Shown in pieces: positions 38,139 to 48,063 of a stretch of 64,000 bases of DNA (position 1 is the first letter of the stretch; each line of letters starts with the position of its first letter). This DNA is from Pyruvatibacter sp. HU-CL02332 (lineage in GTDB: Bacteria; Pseudomonadota; Alphaproteobacteria; CGMCC-115125), in NCBI RefSeq assembly GCF_040362765.1, contig NZ_BAABWK010000002.1:496001-560000 (forward strand), given 5' to 3'. Under the pieces are notes generated by a model, which saw only the letters and a program-made list of their open reading frames with translations, searched no databases and was not told where the DNA came from. A program made the position numbers and the translations under genes.

Positions 38139-40601
38139 TTAATGGGCGCGAATTGCACCTTCTCCGGTGGCTCCTGCCCCCTGGGCCAGATTAGAAAGAG
38201 CCTGCTCTTCAAGCTCCGTCGTTTCTGGGTCAAGCGGTGTTACCGCCTCGACAAGGGCATGTTTTACAACTTCGTCCATGCTGGAGACAGGCACGATCTC
38301 GATTTCGTTTTTCACGTTGTCGGGAATCTCCGGCAAATCCTTGGCATTCTCTTCCGGGATCAGCACCTTTTTGATGCCGCCACGAAGAGCTGCCAAGAGC
38401 TTCTCCTTAAGGCCACCGATCGGTAGGACGCGACCTCGAAGCGTGACTTCGCCAGTCATGGCTATGTCTTTGCGCACGGGAATGCCAGTCATCAACGAGA
38501 TGATGGTGGTTGCCATGCCAATGCCGGCCGAAGGGCCATCCTTGGGCGTTGCACCTTCCGGAACGTGGACGTGGATGTCCTTGCGCTGGAAGTATGTCGG
38601 GCGAATGCCGAGCTCAACGGATCGAGACTTCACATAGGAAGACGCTGCTCCGATTGACTCCTTCATCACATCGCCAAGCTTGCCGGTGGTCGTCATCTTA
38701 CCATTGCCGGGCACCATGACGCCTTCAATGGTCAGCAGTTCACCGCCCACTTCTGTCCAAGCCAGACCGGTCACCGCACCAACCTGATCCTCTTCTTCAC
38801 TGACCCCGAAACGGAACTTCGGAACGCCAGCGTACTCCTCGATGTTGTCATTGGTGACGAGCACCTTCTCAACATCACTGGTGAGGATCTGCTTCACGGC
38901 CTTGCGGGCCAAGCCTGCAAGCTCACGTTCAAGGTTTCGCACACCGGCTTCACGTGTGTAGCGACGGATCAAAGTGCGCAGGCCATCATCGTTGATTTCC
39001 CACTCGCCCTTCTTGAGACCATGAGCCTTGAACTGGCGGTCGATCAGATGACGTCGGGCAATTTCGACCTTCTCGTCTTCCGTGTAACCGGCAATGCGGA
39101 TGATCTCCATGCGATCCATCAGTGGCTGCGGCATGTTGAGCGTGTTGGCCGTTGTAACAAACATCACATTGGAGAGGTCGTAGTCGACTTCCATGTAGTG
39201 ATCAGCAAACGACGCATTCTGTTCAGGATCCAGGACCTCAAGCAGAGCAGAAGCCGGATCGCCCCGGAAGTCCTGCCCCATCTTGTCGATTTCATCGAGC
39301 AGGAAGAGCGGGTTCACCGACTTCGCCTTCTTCATCGACTGGATGATCTTGCCTGGCATGGAGCCGATATATGTCCGGCGATGGCCACGGATTTCAGCTT
39401 CGTCACGAACACCACCAAGCGACATGCGCACGAAGTCACGGCCCGTTGCCTTCGCAATCGATTTGCCAAGCGACGTCTTACCAACACCGGGAGGCCCGAC
39501 GAGGCACAGGATTGGTCCGCGCAGCTTGTTTGTCCGCTGCTGGACTGCAAGATACTCAAGGATGCGCTCCTTGACCTTCTCAAGACCGAAGTGGTCGTCG
39601 TTGAGAACTTTTTCTGCGGCGTTCAGGTCCTTTTTGACACGACCCTTTTTGCCCCAGGGGATAGACAGCATCCAATCCAGATAGTTGCGCACTACCGTGG
39701 ACTCAGCTGACATCGGGCTCATCTGCTTGAGCTTCTTGAGCTCCGCATTGGCCTTTTCCTTGGCTTCTTTGGAGAACTTGGTCTTCTCAATACGCTCTTC
39801 GAGTTCAGCAATATCGTCCTTGCCGTCTTCGCCTTCGCCCAGTTCCTTCTGGATCGCCTTCATCTGTTCGTTGAGATAGTACTCGCGCTGCGTCTTCTCC
39901 ATCTGAGTTTTGACGCGCTTGCGGATCTCCTTCTCAACCTGAAGGACGCTGATCTCGCCTTCCATGAAGCCATAGATGCGCTCCAGCCGTTCGCGCACGG
40001 CGATCAGCTCAAGCAGCTCCTGCTTTTCAGAGATGCGGATATTGAGGTGTGACGATACCGTATCCGCCAGCTTGGAGGCTTCGGTGATCTGGCCAACTGA
40101 AACCACAACTTCAGGCGGAACCTTCTTGTTGAGCTTCACATATTCTTCGAAATGACCGGTCACAGAACGCTTGAGTGCGTTGATCTCAGCCTCTCCGCTT
40201 TCGTCGTCTTCCAAAACATCCATCTTGGCCTGGAAGAATTCATCATTGGCGACCCATTCGGTCACCTTGGCGCGGCGAACGCCTTCGACGAGAACTTTGA
40301 CAGTCCCGTCAGGCAATTTGAGAAGCTGCAGAACGGTCGCGACCGCGCCGATGTCATACATATCATCAGTAGACGGATCATCGTCTGATGCGTCTTTCTG
40401 AGTGAGCAGCAAAATCTGCTTGTCTTCCGCCATCACGTCTTCAAGGGCGCGAACGGATTTCGGGCGGCCCACAAAAAGCGGCACCACCATGTGCGGGAAC
40501 ACAACAATGTCACGCAGCGGCAAGACCGGGAGGCCTTCTGGCCGCGGGGTCACAATGCCCGTGCTTCCACTGCTTTTGGGTGTATCGGTGCTCTCAGTCA
40601 T
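38139..40601 (-). CDS. lon: ATP-dependent protease Lon
   Basis: Homohexameric AAA+ protease degrading misfolded and regulatory proteins (in Caulobacter also DnaA, CcrM and SciP). N-terminal substrate domain starts [20 protein letters not shown]; Walker [14 protein letters not shown] near residue 370; Walker [12 protein letters not shown]; protease Ser in [12 protein letters not shown] near 690, with the partner lysine in [14 protein letters not shown]. 820 residues, full length. It is transcribed separately from clpX, 225 nt downstream of it. Confidence 0.98.
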   Translation of the reverse strand: MTESTDTPKSSGSTGIVTPRPEGLPVLPLRDIVVFPHMVVPLFVGRPKSVRALEDVMAEDKQILLLTQKDASDDDPSTDDMYDIGAVATVLQLLKLPDGTVKVLVEGVRRAKVTEWVANDEFFQAKMDVLEDDESGEAEINALKRSVTGHFEEYVKLNKKVPPEVVVSVGQITEASKLADTVSSHLNIRISEKQELLELIAVRERLERIYGFMEGEISVLQVEKEIRKRVKTQMEKTQREYYLNEQMKAIQKELGEGEDGKDDIAELEERIEKTKFSKEAKEKANAELKKLKQMSPMSAESTVVRNYLDWMLSIPWGKKGRVKKDLNAAEKVLNDDHFGLEKVKERILEYLAVQQRTNKLRGPILCLVGPPGVGKTSLGKSIAKATGRDFVRMSLGGVRDEAEIRGHRRTYIGSMPGKIIQSMKKAKSVNPLFLLDEIDKMGQDFRGDPASALLEVLDPEQNASFADHYMEVDYDLSNVMFVTTANTLNMPQPLMDRMEIIRIAGYTEDEKVEIARRHLIDRQFKAHGLKKGEWEINDDGLRTLIRRYTREAGVRNLERELAGLARKAVKQILTSDVEKVLVTNDNIEEYAGVPKFRFGVSEEEDQVGAVTGLAWTEVGGELLTIEGVMVPGNGKMTTTGKLGDVMKESIGAASSYVKSRSVELGIRPTYFQRKDIHVHVPEGATPKDGPSAGIGMATTIISLMTGIPVRKDIAMTGEVTLRGRVLPIGGLKEKLLAALRGGIKKVLIPEENAKDLPEIPDNVKNEIEIVPVSSMDEVVKHALVEAVTPLDPETTELEEQALSNLAQGAGATGEGAIRAH

Positions 40602-40782
40602 ACAAAGTCACCTTTTATCTGACGGACCCTAGCTTGAGGCGTCCTGGCGGGCTTTATGCAGACACACGACATGAGAGTGGTCGGTGCCAAAAACCCAGAT
40701 TTCAACCATTTTGGGGAGCAGCGGCCGTACAGGACGCACCGCGCTTCACCTCAATATCTGGTGCGCAAGAGCCGTGCTTCAA

Positions 40783-40810
40783 GGCCATATGTTGTTGTCG
40801 ACATATGGCC
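40783..40810. promoter_or_regulatory. 10-bp inverted repeat between clpX and lon
   Basis: GGCCATATGT and ACATATGGCC flank an 8-nt loop, 17 nt after the clpX stop. No T-run follows on the minus strand, so it is either a weak clpX 3'-end hairpin or a protein-binding palindrome ahead of lon. Confidence 0.45.
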
Positions 40811-40826
40811 TCAGGGCTTTGCGCAC

Positions 40827-42101
40827 TTATGCGCTGGCGTCAGCTTCTTCAGCTTTGCGCTCGGCATAGATGTAGAGCGGCTGGGCGCGGCCTTCGACCA
40901 CATCGCCGGAAATCACCACTTCTTCCACACCATCAAGACCAGGCAGCTCAAACATGGTTTCCAGCAGGATTGATTCCAGAATGGAGCGCAATCCGCGGGC
41001 ACCCGTCTTACGTTCGATCGCCTTGAGGGAAATAGCCTTCAGCGCTTCTTCGGTGAAGGTGAGCTGGGTGTCTTCCATCTCGAACAGACGCTGGTACTGC
41101 TTCACGAGAGCATTCTTAGGCTCGGTAAGGATTTTAATCAGCGCATCGGAATCAAGATCTTCCAGCGTTGCGAGAACCGGCACACGACCAACAAATTCCG
41201 GAATGAGACCGAACTTCAGCAGATCTTCCGGTTCGATGGATTTCAGAAGCTCGCCAGTCTTGCGATCATCTTCAGCTTCCACCTGTGCAGCGAAGCCGAT
41301 TGACGTGGACTTGCCACGACTGCCGATGATCTTTTCCAGACCGGCAAATGCACCACCGCAAATGAAGAGGATATTGGTTGTATCTACCTGCAGGAATTCC
41401 TGCTGTGGATGCTTGCGGCCACCCTGGGGAGGCACACTTGCAACTGTGCCTTCCATGATTTTGAGCAGCGCCTGCTGAACGCCTTCACCAGACACATCGC
41501 GCGTGATGGACGGGTTGTCAGACTTACGGGAAATCTTGTCCACTTCGTCGATATAGACGATGCCGCGCTGGGCGCGTTCCACATTGTAGTCGGCGGACTG
41601 CAGCAGCTTGAGAATGATGTTCTCAACGTCTTCGCCCACATACCCCGCTTCGGTAAGTGTGGTGGCATCAGCCATCGTGAACGGCACATCAAGAATACGT
41701 GCCAGGGTCTGCGCGAGGAGCGTCTTACCGCAGCCGGTTGGACCGATCAGAAGAATGTTTGATTTTGCCAGTTCCACTTCAGAGTTCTTGGAAGCGTGGC
41801 CAAGGCGCTTGTAATGGTTGTGCACGGCAACCGCCAGGACGCGCTTGGCGTGGGCCTGGCCGATTACGTACTCATCGAGCACTTCATTGATGTCGAGTGG
41901 CGTAGGGACGCCATCGCGGGATTTCACCAATGAGGATTTGTTCTCTTCACGGATGATGTCCATGCACAGCTCAACGCATTCATCGCAGATGAATACCGTC
42001 GGACCAGCAATCAGCTTGCGCACCTCATGCTGGCTCTTGCCACAGAAAGAGCAGTAGAGAGTGTTTTTGGAATCGCCACTGCCGCCGCTGACTTTGCTCA
42101 T
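40827..42101 (-). CDS. clpX: ATP-dependent Clp protease ATP-binding subunit ClpX
   Basis: AAA+ unfoldase that delivers substrates to ClpP. The N-terminal zinc domain has Cys17, Cys20, Cys39 and Cys42 (CSFCGKSQ ... [10 protein letters not shown]). Walker A is [13 protein letters not shown], Walker [12 protein letters not shown], and the ClpP-docking IGF loop is present in [10 protein letters not shown]. 424 residues, full length. clpP lies 306 nt upstream rather than directly joined. Confidence 0.98.
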   Translation of the reverse strand: MSKVSGGSGDSKNTLYCSFCGKSQHEVRKLIAGPTVFICDECVELCMDIIREENKSSLVKSRDGVPTPLDINEVLDEYVIGQAHAKRVLAVAVHNHYKRLGHASKNSEVELAKSNILLIGPTGCGKTLLAQTLARILDVPFTMADATTLTEAGYVGEDVENIILKLLQSADYNVERAQRGIVYIDEVDKISRKSDNPSITRDVSGEGVQQALLKIMEGTVASVPPQGGRKHPQQEFLQVDTTNILFICGGAFAGLEKIIGSRGKSTSIGFAAQVEAEDDRKTGELLKSIEPEDLLKFGLIPEFVGRVPVLATLEDLDSDALIKILTEPKNALVKQYQRLFEMEDTQLTFTEEALKAISLKAIERKTGARGLRSILESILLETMFELPGLDGVEEVVISGDVVEGRAQPLYIYAERKAEEADASA

Positions 42102-42407
42102 AAAAACCTACCCAAAAGGGTTCCTCGATATCGGCCTGGCAGCGGAAAACTCCGCGCCATGCGCTTGTTGGTGCCTGAACCACCGTCCCTATCTGCCCCT
42201 CGAACTGCAAACGCTACGCCAGCCAAGATGAATGGAAGGCAACAAGGAGGGGGGATTCAGGCGAATCCCGTCTTTTTCATTCGACCACGATAGCCGAAGG
42301 GCAATCAACACCCGGTTAAGACCAACGTGGAGCCGCATTTACCTTAGTCAAGGTGCCCCAAAATCAGGCAACCTGACATTTCGGACAAAAATTGGCCGAA
42401 ATTGGGG
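42102..42407. other. clpP-clpX intergenic region
   Basis: About 300 nt with no gene. It contains a 7-bp inverted repeat GGGATTC/GAATCCC (42252-42269). clpX probably has its own promoter here, but no convincing hexamers were found. The clpX start is served by GGTAGG. Confidence 0.4.
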
Positions 42408-43046
42408 TTAGGCAGCCTGTGCTTCATCAGCGGGATCACCCGGACGGCTGTCCATGACAGCGTCTATGAGCCCGAAATCCTTAGCAGATTCAGGTGTCAT
42501 GAAGTTATCGCGCTCCAAAGCTTCCTGAACCTTGTCAATTTCCTGGCCGGTGTGCTTCACGTAAATCTGATTGAGCCGCTCACGCAGAGCGAGCACTTCG
42601 CGGGCATGAATTTCAATATCAGACGCCTGACCCTGAAAGCCGCCAGATGGCTGGTGAACCATGATCCGTGCATTTGGAAGTGCGAATCGCATGTCCTTTT
42701 GGCCTGCGGCCAGCAGCAAAGAGCCCATGGATGCGGCCTGTCCGATGCACAGCGTGGAAATCTGAGGACGGATAAACTGCATGGTGTCGTAGATCGCCAT
42801 GCCGGAGGTCACAATGCCGCCAGGAGAGTTGATGTACATGGCAATCTCCTTTTTGGGGTTCTCTGACTCCAAAAAGAGCAGCTGCGCTGTAATCAGGCTG
42901 GCCATGCCATCTTCGACAGGTCCAGTCACAAAAATGATCCGCTCCTTCAGGAGACGGGAAAAGATGTCGTAGGACCGTTCGCCCCGGCTGGTCTGTTCGA
43001 CCACCATGGGCACGAGGTTCATGTAAGTCTCGACGGGATCATGCAT
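42408..43046 (-). CDS. clpP: ATP-dependent Clp protease proteolytic subunit
   Basis: Serine protease barrel partnered by ClpX. The catalytic Ser106 lies in GQAASMGS and His131 in MVHQPSGG. The N-terminal axial loop region ([20 protein letters not shown]) is the standard one. 212 residues. It lies downstream of tig, but a strong terminator in between suggests its own promoter. Confidence 0.98.
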   Translation of the reverse strand: MHDPVETYMNLVPMVVEQTSRGERSYDIFSRLLKERIIFVTGPVEDGMASLITAQLLFLESENPKKEIAMYINSPGGIVTSGMAIYDTMQFIRPQISTLCIGQAASMGSLLLAAGQKDMRFALPNARIMVHQPSGGFQGQASDIEIHAREVLALRERLNQIYVKHTGQEIDKVQEALERDNFMTPESAKDFGLIDAVMDSRPGDPADEAQAA

Positions 43047-43120
43047 CTTCAGTGTCGTCCTTGGTGCGAATTGGCGGGTTCAACAGACTGGGTTTCTTCG
43101 CATTCCCAGCATGCCAAACG

Positions 43121-43158
43121 AAAATGTGGGGTGCCGTGAATCACGGCTACCCCACATT
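43121..43158 (-). terminator. Intrinsic terminator of tig
   Basis: Arms AATGTGGGGT and ACCCCACATT enclose an inner stem GCCGTGA/TCACGGC with one unpaired base; on the minus strand TTTTCGTTT follows. It lies about 80 nt after the trigger factor stop and separates tig from clpP. Confidence 0.85.
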
Positions 43159-43238
43159 AGATAGGTCTTGCTGGCCAAACCGTAAAGACGGACCAGACTT
43201 ATCCACAGAAAGAGACGGATTGGCGAACCAATTGAGGC

Positions 43239-44732
43239 CTATTTGTCGTCCTTGCTCTTTTTGTCGTCTTTCTTCTTGGAAGTGGCCTTTTTCTTAGTGG
43301 CAGCCTTCTTTTTGGCAGCAGCCTTCTTCTTCGGCTTGTCTTCCTTCGCATCAACAGCTTCTTCAGCCGGCGCATCCGGATCTTCCAGAAGCGCTTCGCG
43401 GGTCACTGTTTCGTCGGTGACTTTGGCTAGCTCGAGGATGTAGTCGACCACCTTGTCTTCAAACAGAGGCGCCCGGATCTGTGCCTGAGCCTGCTGGTTC
43501 TGCGTGTAGAACTGGAACACCTGCTGTTCCTGTCCCGGGAAATTACGGGCCTGTTCAGCAATGGCGCGGTTCACTTCGTCCTGAGTGACCTGAACCTCAT
43601 TGCGCGTTCCCACTTCGGACAGAAGCAGACCAAGGCGCACGCGGCGTGCGGCGATTGTCTTGAACTCTTCTTTTTCCTCATCGGAAATTTCGACGTCTGA
43701 ATGGTCGTGGTCATGATCCTGCTCAGGATCATAATCTTCAGCGCTATGCGCTTTCTCAGACTGGGCCTGCTGGATGATCTGCTCGATCTCCTGCTCAAGC
43801 ATGGTCGGTGGCAATTCGAAATCCAAAAGGCCATCAAGTTCATCAAGCAATGAACGTTTTACCCGGTTTCGAGAGATACGACCGTAGTCCTCACCGATGC
43901 GGCCTTTGAGAGCTTCCTTAAGGGCATCCAGGCTTTCAAGGCCCATCTGCGTGGCGAACTCATCATCAATCTTTGTTTCGGCGGGGCCAGCGACTTCCTG
44001 GACCTTCACGTCGAAAACAGCATCCTTGCCCGCGAGATGCTCAGCACCATACTCGGCTGGGAACGTCACATTGACGGTCACGTCGTCGCCAGCCTTGGCG
44101 CCAACGAGCTGTTCTTCAAAACCAGGAATGAACTGCCCAGACCCAATCACCAGCGACGCGCCTTCTGCAGTGCCGCCTTCAAAGGCCACATCATCGACCT
44201 TGCCGAGGAAGTCAATTGTGAGGCGGTCGCCGTCTTCTGCTTTTGCCTTCTCGTCCTTTGGCTCAAAGTTCTGCTGCTGTGCAGCCATCTGAGTGATGGA
44301 CTCGTCTACTTCTTCATCGCTGACTTCCACCACAGGGCGGGAGAGCTTGAGAGCTGAGAAGTCAGGCAAATCGAAATCGGGCATGATTTCGAATGTGAGC
44401 TTGTAGGTGAGGTCAGACTTGCCCTCAATAACCGGCTCTACATCGCCTTCAAGCTCAATGTTGGGCTGCAGCGCCGGTTTCAGTTCGCGCTCTTCGATTG
44501 CCTTCTGGGACGTTTCACCAACGGTCTCCTGAATGACATCGCCCATTACGGACTTGCCGTAGGTCTTCATGAGGTGCGACTTGGGCACTTTGCCCGGGCG
44601 GAAGCCCTTGAGCTGAACCTGGCCTTTGATTTCATCTAGCTTGGCATCCAGGCGGCCAGCGAGGTCCGCAGCTTCGATGACAACCATAAATTCGCGTTTC
44701 AGCCCTTCAGAGAGGGTTTCGGTGACCTGCAT
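43239..44732 (-). CDS. tig: Trigger factor with a lysine-rich C-terminal tail
   Basis: Ribosome-bound chaperone and prolyl isomerase. The N-terminal ribosome-binding loop contains the signature GFRPGKVPKSHLMKTYGKSV. The FKBP domain spans about residues 160-245 (DRLTIDFLGKVDDVAFEGGT), followed by the helical arms. The last 35 residues are almost only Lys, Ala, Thr, Ser and Asp (PKKKAAAKKKAATKKKATSK onward), like a histone-H1 tail and absent from the E. coli protein; total 497 residues against about 430 there. The tail may add RNA or ribosome affinity. It stands next to clpP/clpX as in most proteobacteria. Confidence 0.96.
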   Translation of the reverse strand: MQVTETLSEGLKREFMVVIEAADLAGRLDAKLDEIKGQVQLKGFRPGKVPKSHLMKTYGKSVMGDVIQETVGETSQKAIEERELKPALQPNIELEGDVEPVIEGKSDLTYKLTFEIMPDFDLPDFSALKLSRPVVEVSDEEVDESITQMAAQQQNFEPKDEKAKAEDGDRLTIDFLGKVDDVAFEGGTAEGASLVIGSGQFIPGFEEQLVGAKAGDDVTVNVTFPAEYGAEHLAGKDAVFDVKVQEVAGPAETKIDDEFATQMGLESLDALKEALKGRIGEDYGRISRNRVKRSLLDELDGLLDFELPPTMLEQEIEQIIQQAQSEKAHSAEDYDPEQDHDHDHSDVEISDEEKEEFKTIAARRVRLGLLLSEVGTRNEVQVTQDEVNRAIAEQARNFPGQEQQVFQFYTQNQQAQAQIRAPLFEDKVVDYILELAKVTDETVTREALLEDPDAPAEEAVDAKEDKPKKKAAAKKKAATKKKATSKKKDDKKSKDDK

Positions 44733-44873
44733 CGCCGTCTCAATTCCGTTTCATGTTGCGCATCTCAGACTCATGGAGATCCATGGACTTGAAATGCCAA
44801 TACACCGCACTTTTCAAGGGGCCGGCGCCTCATGCGCGCCCCCAAAAGGCAGCAAATCTGTTGTGTCAGGATG

Positions 44874-44958
44874 TGGTGCGGGCGAAGGGACTTGAACCCC
44901 CACGCCTTGCGGCACAAGAACCTAAATCTTGCGTGTCTACCAATTCCACCACGCCCGC
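44874..44958 (-). tRNA. tRNA-Leu (anticodon TAG)
   Basis: 85 nt with encoded CCA and a long variable arm. Acceptor GCGGGCG pairs with CGCCCGC, discriminator A. The D-arm has the leucine type GGTGGAATTGGTAGACACGC; anticodon stem CAAGA/TCTTG with loop TTTAGGT; variable arm TGCCGCAAGGCG; T-loop TTCAAGT. Confidence 0.97.
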
Positions 44959-45067
44959 ATACCTGCCTGACAGGCGGAGCGCTTTCTACACCATGAATCA
45001 CAAAGCGCAAACAGGCAGATACTCGGGATTTATGCCCGGTTGGCTCCGTTCATGCCGGATGGGCTCA

Positions 45068-46102
45068 TCAGAGCGTCAAAACCTCATCTTTTCGCAAGGT
45101 CAATGCGGCCGGCGGTGCGTTGCTTGTGAAATCATATGTCTGCAATCGCCCGGTCCGTTTTGCCCACTGATAGGCTGATTTTCCGCAGGCATTCTGGTGG
45201 TGCCATATGAAATTCGTAAGGCGGCTCAACCGCTGAATCCAGAAGCGCTCAGGAATGGTCTCCCGTGGCGGAGTCCCACCGAGTTCAATGTCGGCAGTGA
45301 TGACACCTGCGCCTTCTGAGTAGTGCATAGAAGCAACCAACTCGCCTTCCCCATTTATGATTTGCGTGTCACCCATCAATTGAGTGCGGGTCCCAACGTT
45401 AAAACGGGAGCCCGGCACCATGAGGTAGCCGCCCTCGAGGGTGCCTGTGTGACCTGCATGCAGGATCGGTGCCCCAATCATTGCCGCCAGTCGGCCCGGC
45501 GTGCGGTGCATCATGCGACCATTGCCTTCATGAAACGACTTTGCGATGGGCTTGAAGACCCACCAGCCCGGGTCTGACCACCAGTGTGATCCGGTCATCA
45601 GCAGGTCAACTTTACCGATGAGCCGCTTGGGCGTCTGTGTGCGGACCATTTCCCAACACACAGCTGCACCGATACGACCCTGGGATGTTTCGATGCAGCC
45701 GTCGTCGCTGCCTCCGACATAGAAAGCGTTCTCCACCATTGTGGGTAGATCTTTGTCGTGGCGGTGGACCGTCCCGTCAGGTTCAACGAGCACATAGGTG
45801 TTGTACACATCGCCGTCGCGCATCTCGAGGTAGGAGCCGCCAATCATCACCTGATTGCGGGTTGCCTTCGATACGAGCATGTCGAGCGCAGGGTTCTCCG
45901 GCGGCAAGGAACACGCAAACAACCGCTCGTCATAAACGATGCGTGTTGTGAAGAATTCAGGGATCGCGATGACCTTCGCGCCCCTTGCAATCGCTTGATC
46001 GATAAGCCGCGACGCCTGTTCGATGTTGTACGGGACATCAGCAACCCGCGCCTCCATCTGCACCGCCGCAACTCGTGTCGTTTCAAATGTCTCCTGAGAC
46101 AT
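45068..46102 (-). CDS. Nitrilase-superfamily carbon-nitrogen hydrolase
   Basis: Predicted amidase or nitrilase with the Glu-Lys-Cys triad: Glu49 (IAIPEFF), Lys117 (HRHDKDLPT) and Cys149 (GAAVCWEMVRT). The TGSHWWSDPGWW stretch after the nucleophile and the Cys-Trp-Glu context suggest an aliphatic amidase/carbamoyl branch; the substrate is open. 344 residues; AAGGAGG precedes the ATG. It follows the small membrane-protein gene by 21 nt, and both are divergent from a TrmB-type regulator that probably controls them. Confidence 0.88.
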   Translation of the reverse strand: MSQETFETTRVAAVQMEARVADVPYNIEQASRLIDQAIARGAKVIAIPEFFTTRIVYDERLFACSLPPENPALDMLVSKATRNQVMIGGSYLEMRDGDVYNTYVLVEPDGTVHRHDKDLPTMVENAFYVGGSDDGCIETSQGRIGAAVCWEMVRTQTPKRLIGKVDLLMTGSHWWSDPGWWVFKPIAKSFHEGNGRMMHRTPGRLAAMIGAPILHAGHTGTLEGGYLMVPGSRFNVGTRTQLMGDTQIINGEGELVASMHYSEGAGVITADIELGGTPPRETIPERFWIQRLSRLTNFIWHHQNACGKSAYQWAKRTGRLQTYDFTSNAPPAALTLRKDEVLTL

Positions 46103-46123
46103 GGGGCAGACCTCCTTTTGCGC

Positions 46124-46504
46124 TTATCGGGTAAGCCACGCACCAACGAGCCACAGATAGGCGGTCGTCATGATGATGAAGGATATGATCGAGAACACCC
46201 GCATACCGCGCTGCTCAGGCAGCGGCTTGGTGGAACAGGCCATGTAGAGGAAGGGCATCGGGTTGGTCCAGGAGCCCACAAGCAATAGCCACCCCGCAAC
46301 CACGGGCATCTCAGGGAACACTGTTGCAATCACCATCTGCAAAATGCCCATGAACACATTGTCGAGGTGATATTGCAGCACCCTCTTTGTGTGACGAAGC
46401 GGTCCGACCTGCTTCCAGCCAGAGTGCATCAGGGCCAAAGGCCACCCCAGCAACACAGCTACTGTGACCTGTATCAGGCCAGATGTGATCAGAATTTCGC
46501 TCAT
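46124..46504 (-). CDS. Small four-span membrane protein, first gene of the nitrilase operon
   Basis: Not firmly recognised. About four hydrophobic segments: SGLIQVTVAVLLGWPLALM, DNVFMGILQMVIATVF, VVAGWLLLVGSWTNPMPFLY and SIISFIIMTTAYLWLVGAWL, with LQYHLDNVFMG between the first two. Size and layout recall hydroxylaminobenzene mutase (HabA)-type proteins, but that is a weak resemblance. Placed directly before the nitrilase, it may handle the same nitrogen compound, by transport or isomerisation. Confidence 0.75.
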   Translation of the reverse strand: MSEILITSGLIQVTVAVLLGWPLALMHSGWKQVGPLRHTKRVLQYHLDNVFMGILQMVIATVFPEMPVVAGWLLLVGSWTNPMPFLYMACSTKPLPEQRGMRVFSIISFIIMTTAYLWLVGAWLTR

Positions 46505-46524
46505 GAGCCGTTTATTCCTGTCGA

Positions 46525-46558
46525 ATTACTTGGACACTTTTTTGTGTCTGGATTACTT
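46525..46558. promoter_or_regulatory. Candidate operator in the nitrilase/TrmB divergent promoter
   Basis: An inverted repeat GACAC-TTTTTT-GTGTC (46533-46548) is flanked by a direct repeat ATTACTT (46525-46531 and 46552-46558). It lies centrally in the 89-nt gap between the divergent genes, where the TrmB-type protein could control both directions. Confidence 0.5.
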
Positions 46559-46593
46559 ATTTTCAATATATTTGGAGATTATATCGGGTCGCA

Positions 46594-47340
46594 ATGTCTA
46601 AATTTTCCGACAGTATTGAAGGCAGTCTGGCCTCTCTTGGCCTTAGCGGCAAGCTGGGGCGTTTCTATGTGGCCGCTCTGAAACTGGGCAGCGCGCCGGT
46701 GCAGCAAGTGGCTCGGGAGGCGGGGATCGGACGCACCACGGCCTACTCGCTCCTTGAAAAACTCAAGGACGAGAAGCTCGTCACCCTCGTCCAGAAGGGT
46801 GGCAAGACACACATGGTGGCCGAAAACCCGGACGTGCTGGCTCGCAACCTGGACGACAAGCAACGCGCGCTATCAGCGATGCTGCCAGATTTGCGATCCC
46901 TATATGACAAGGGCGAAAGCACGCCGCGTTTTCAGGTCTACGATGGCGTCGACGGCATCTCGACGGTGCTGAACACAGTGCTCACTTCGGATGCGGACAC
47001 TGTCCGTGGAATCTTGTCCATGCAGGAACTGCTTGCTTCGCCGGGACGCGATGTCATTGATCGGTTTGTGGCCCAGCGTGTTGCGGCAGGAAAATGGCTC
47101 CATGTCCTGCGATCCAAGGCGGAAGAGACTGACGACATTTGGCAGGACAGTGATGAAGAGAAGCGTCGTGTCCGCTACACCTCTGCTACGGAACCATTTG
47201 TGATGACCCTGTTCCTGTTCGACAACAAGGTGGGCCTCATCTCATCCCGAAAGGAGAACTATGGCCTCATTATCGAAAGCAGCGAGTTCGCCAAGGTGCA
47301 GAAAGCGTTGTTTGATGTGATGTGGCAGGCGAGCGTGTAG
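46594..47340 (+). CDS. TrmB-family transcriptional regulator
   Basis: N-terminal winged helix (about residues 15-75: LGRFYVAALKLGSAPVQQVA, GIGRTTAYSLLEKLKDEKLV) followed by a coiled linker and a C-terminal ligand-sensing domain of the TrmB type (about 100-245, RFQVYDGVDGISTVLNTVL). TrmB proteins are common in archaea and less so in proteobacteria, where they often control neighbouring metabolic genes. The only plausible targets here are the divergent membrane protein and nitrilase genes. The ribosome binding site is weak. Confidence 0.85.
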   Translation: MSKFSDSIEGSLASLGLSGKLGRFYVAALKLGSAPVQQVAREAGIGRTTAYSLLEKLKDEKLVTLVQKGGKTHMVAENPDVLARNLDDKQRALSAMLPDLRSLYDKGESTPRFQVYDGVDGISTVLNTVLTSDADTVRGILSMQELLASPGRDVIDRFVAQRVAAGKWLHVLRSKAEETDDIWQDSDEEKRRVRYTSATEPFVMTLFLFDNKVGLISSRKENYGLIIESSEFAKVQKALFDVMWQASV

Positions 47341-47350
47341 CCCACTTGCG

Positions 47351-47848
47351 CTACAGCACGCGGTCGTACCATTGCACATCCCAGTACTTGTCGAATTTGA
47401 AACCGACCTCGTGAAACAGGCCACACGGCTCGAATCCATGTTTTGCATGCAACGCGTCTGATGCCTGATTGGGCACTGTCATACCTGCCAGCAATCGGTG
47501 GACCGGCGCACCTTCAAGGGCCGCAAATAGGGCCTCGTAGAGCTTACTTCCCAACCCCTGCCCGCCTGCATCGCCCCTCAGATATACCGTTGTCTCAACC
47601 GATTGGGCATATGCCGCTTTTGGCCGAAACGGCATTGTTCCGGCGTATCCCACTATGTCGCCGTCAGCCTCAGCTACCAGAAGCTGATGTGGCCCGGCAT
47701 CACCAAACTGGTCAAACCAGCCGCGACGCGTTTCAACCGTATACGGATCTATGTCAAACGTGATCGCAGTGTTGATCACATAGTGGTTGTAGATCTCCAC
47801 GATCTGCCCGAGGTCTGACAATCGAGCGCGGCGGATATCGGCAGCCAT
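47351..47848 (-). CDS. GNAT acetyltransferase, phosphinothricin-acetyltransferase-like
   Basis: Acetyl-CoA-dependent N-acetyltransferase. IRRARLSDLGQIVEIYNHYV is the typical start of the PAT/Bar/YncA branch; the acetyl-CoA loop is RGDAGGQGLGSKL, and HGFEPCGLFHEVGFKFDKYW is the usual C-terminal motif. 165 residues. The substrate may be an amino acid or analogue. Its ATG overlaps the upstream ribbon-helix-helix stop by 1 nt (TGATG). It ends the six-gene operon. Confidence 0.92.
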   Translation of the reverse strand: MAADIRRARLSDLGQIVEIYNHYVINTAITFDIDPYTVETRRGWFDQFGDAGPHQLLVAEADGDIVGYAGTMPFRPKAAYAQSVETTVYLRGDAGGQGLGSKLYEALFAALEGAPVHRLLAGMTVPNQASDALHAKHGFEPCGLFHEVGFKFDKYWDVQWYDRVL

Positions 47849-48063
47849 CAGACGCGCGCCTTTTCCAGCATGTCGTTGACGCAGCGCTGGAAAGCGACAG
47901 GGTCAACGAGTTCATCGGCATATTCCAGAAGAGTGGTCAGCACATAGTTGTTGGACAGGTTCGTATCACCTGCGAAGCGGCGCAAAGTGGCGTAGGCCTC
48001 GTCTGTCACAGCAACATTGAACCGCTTGGGAAGTGGTTTTCTGAACTTCGGTTTCTCAGCCAA
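47848..48063 (-). CDS. Small ribbon-helix-helix-like protein, TTG start
   Basis: 71 residues with a predicted beta strand (RFNVAV), helix (TDEAYATLRRFAGDTN), turn and second helix (YVLTTLLEYADELV), the pattern of an RHH DNA-binding domain, then a short helical tail. The start is set at TTG 48063: GGAGG lies 6 nt before it and the overlap with the nnr stop is 8 nt. An ATG 9 codons upstream lacks such a site. It may regulate its own operon. It is translationally coupled to the GNAT gene. Confidence 0.72.
   Translation of the reverse strand: MAEKPKFRKPLPKRFNVAVTDEAYATLRRFAGDTNLSNNYVLTTLLEYADELVDPVAFQRCVNDMLEKARV

Noticed and set aside
42252-42269. GGGATTC/GAATCCC as a clpP terminator
   Set aside because: No T-run follows on the minus strand, and it lies about 140 nt after the clpP stop.
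44753-45178. 141-codon plus-strand frame across tRNA-Leu
   Set aside because: Contains the GLEPPRLAAQEPKSCVSTNS string produced by antisense tRNA-Leu, and overlaps the end of the nitrilase gene.
47351-48063. TacA-TacT type toxin-antitoxin pair (RHH plus GNAT)
   Set aside because: The GNAT has the phosphinothricin-acetyltransferase layout rather than the TacT one, and the pair sits inside a metabolic operon; kept only as a low-interest observation.
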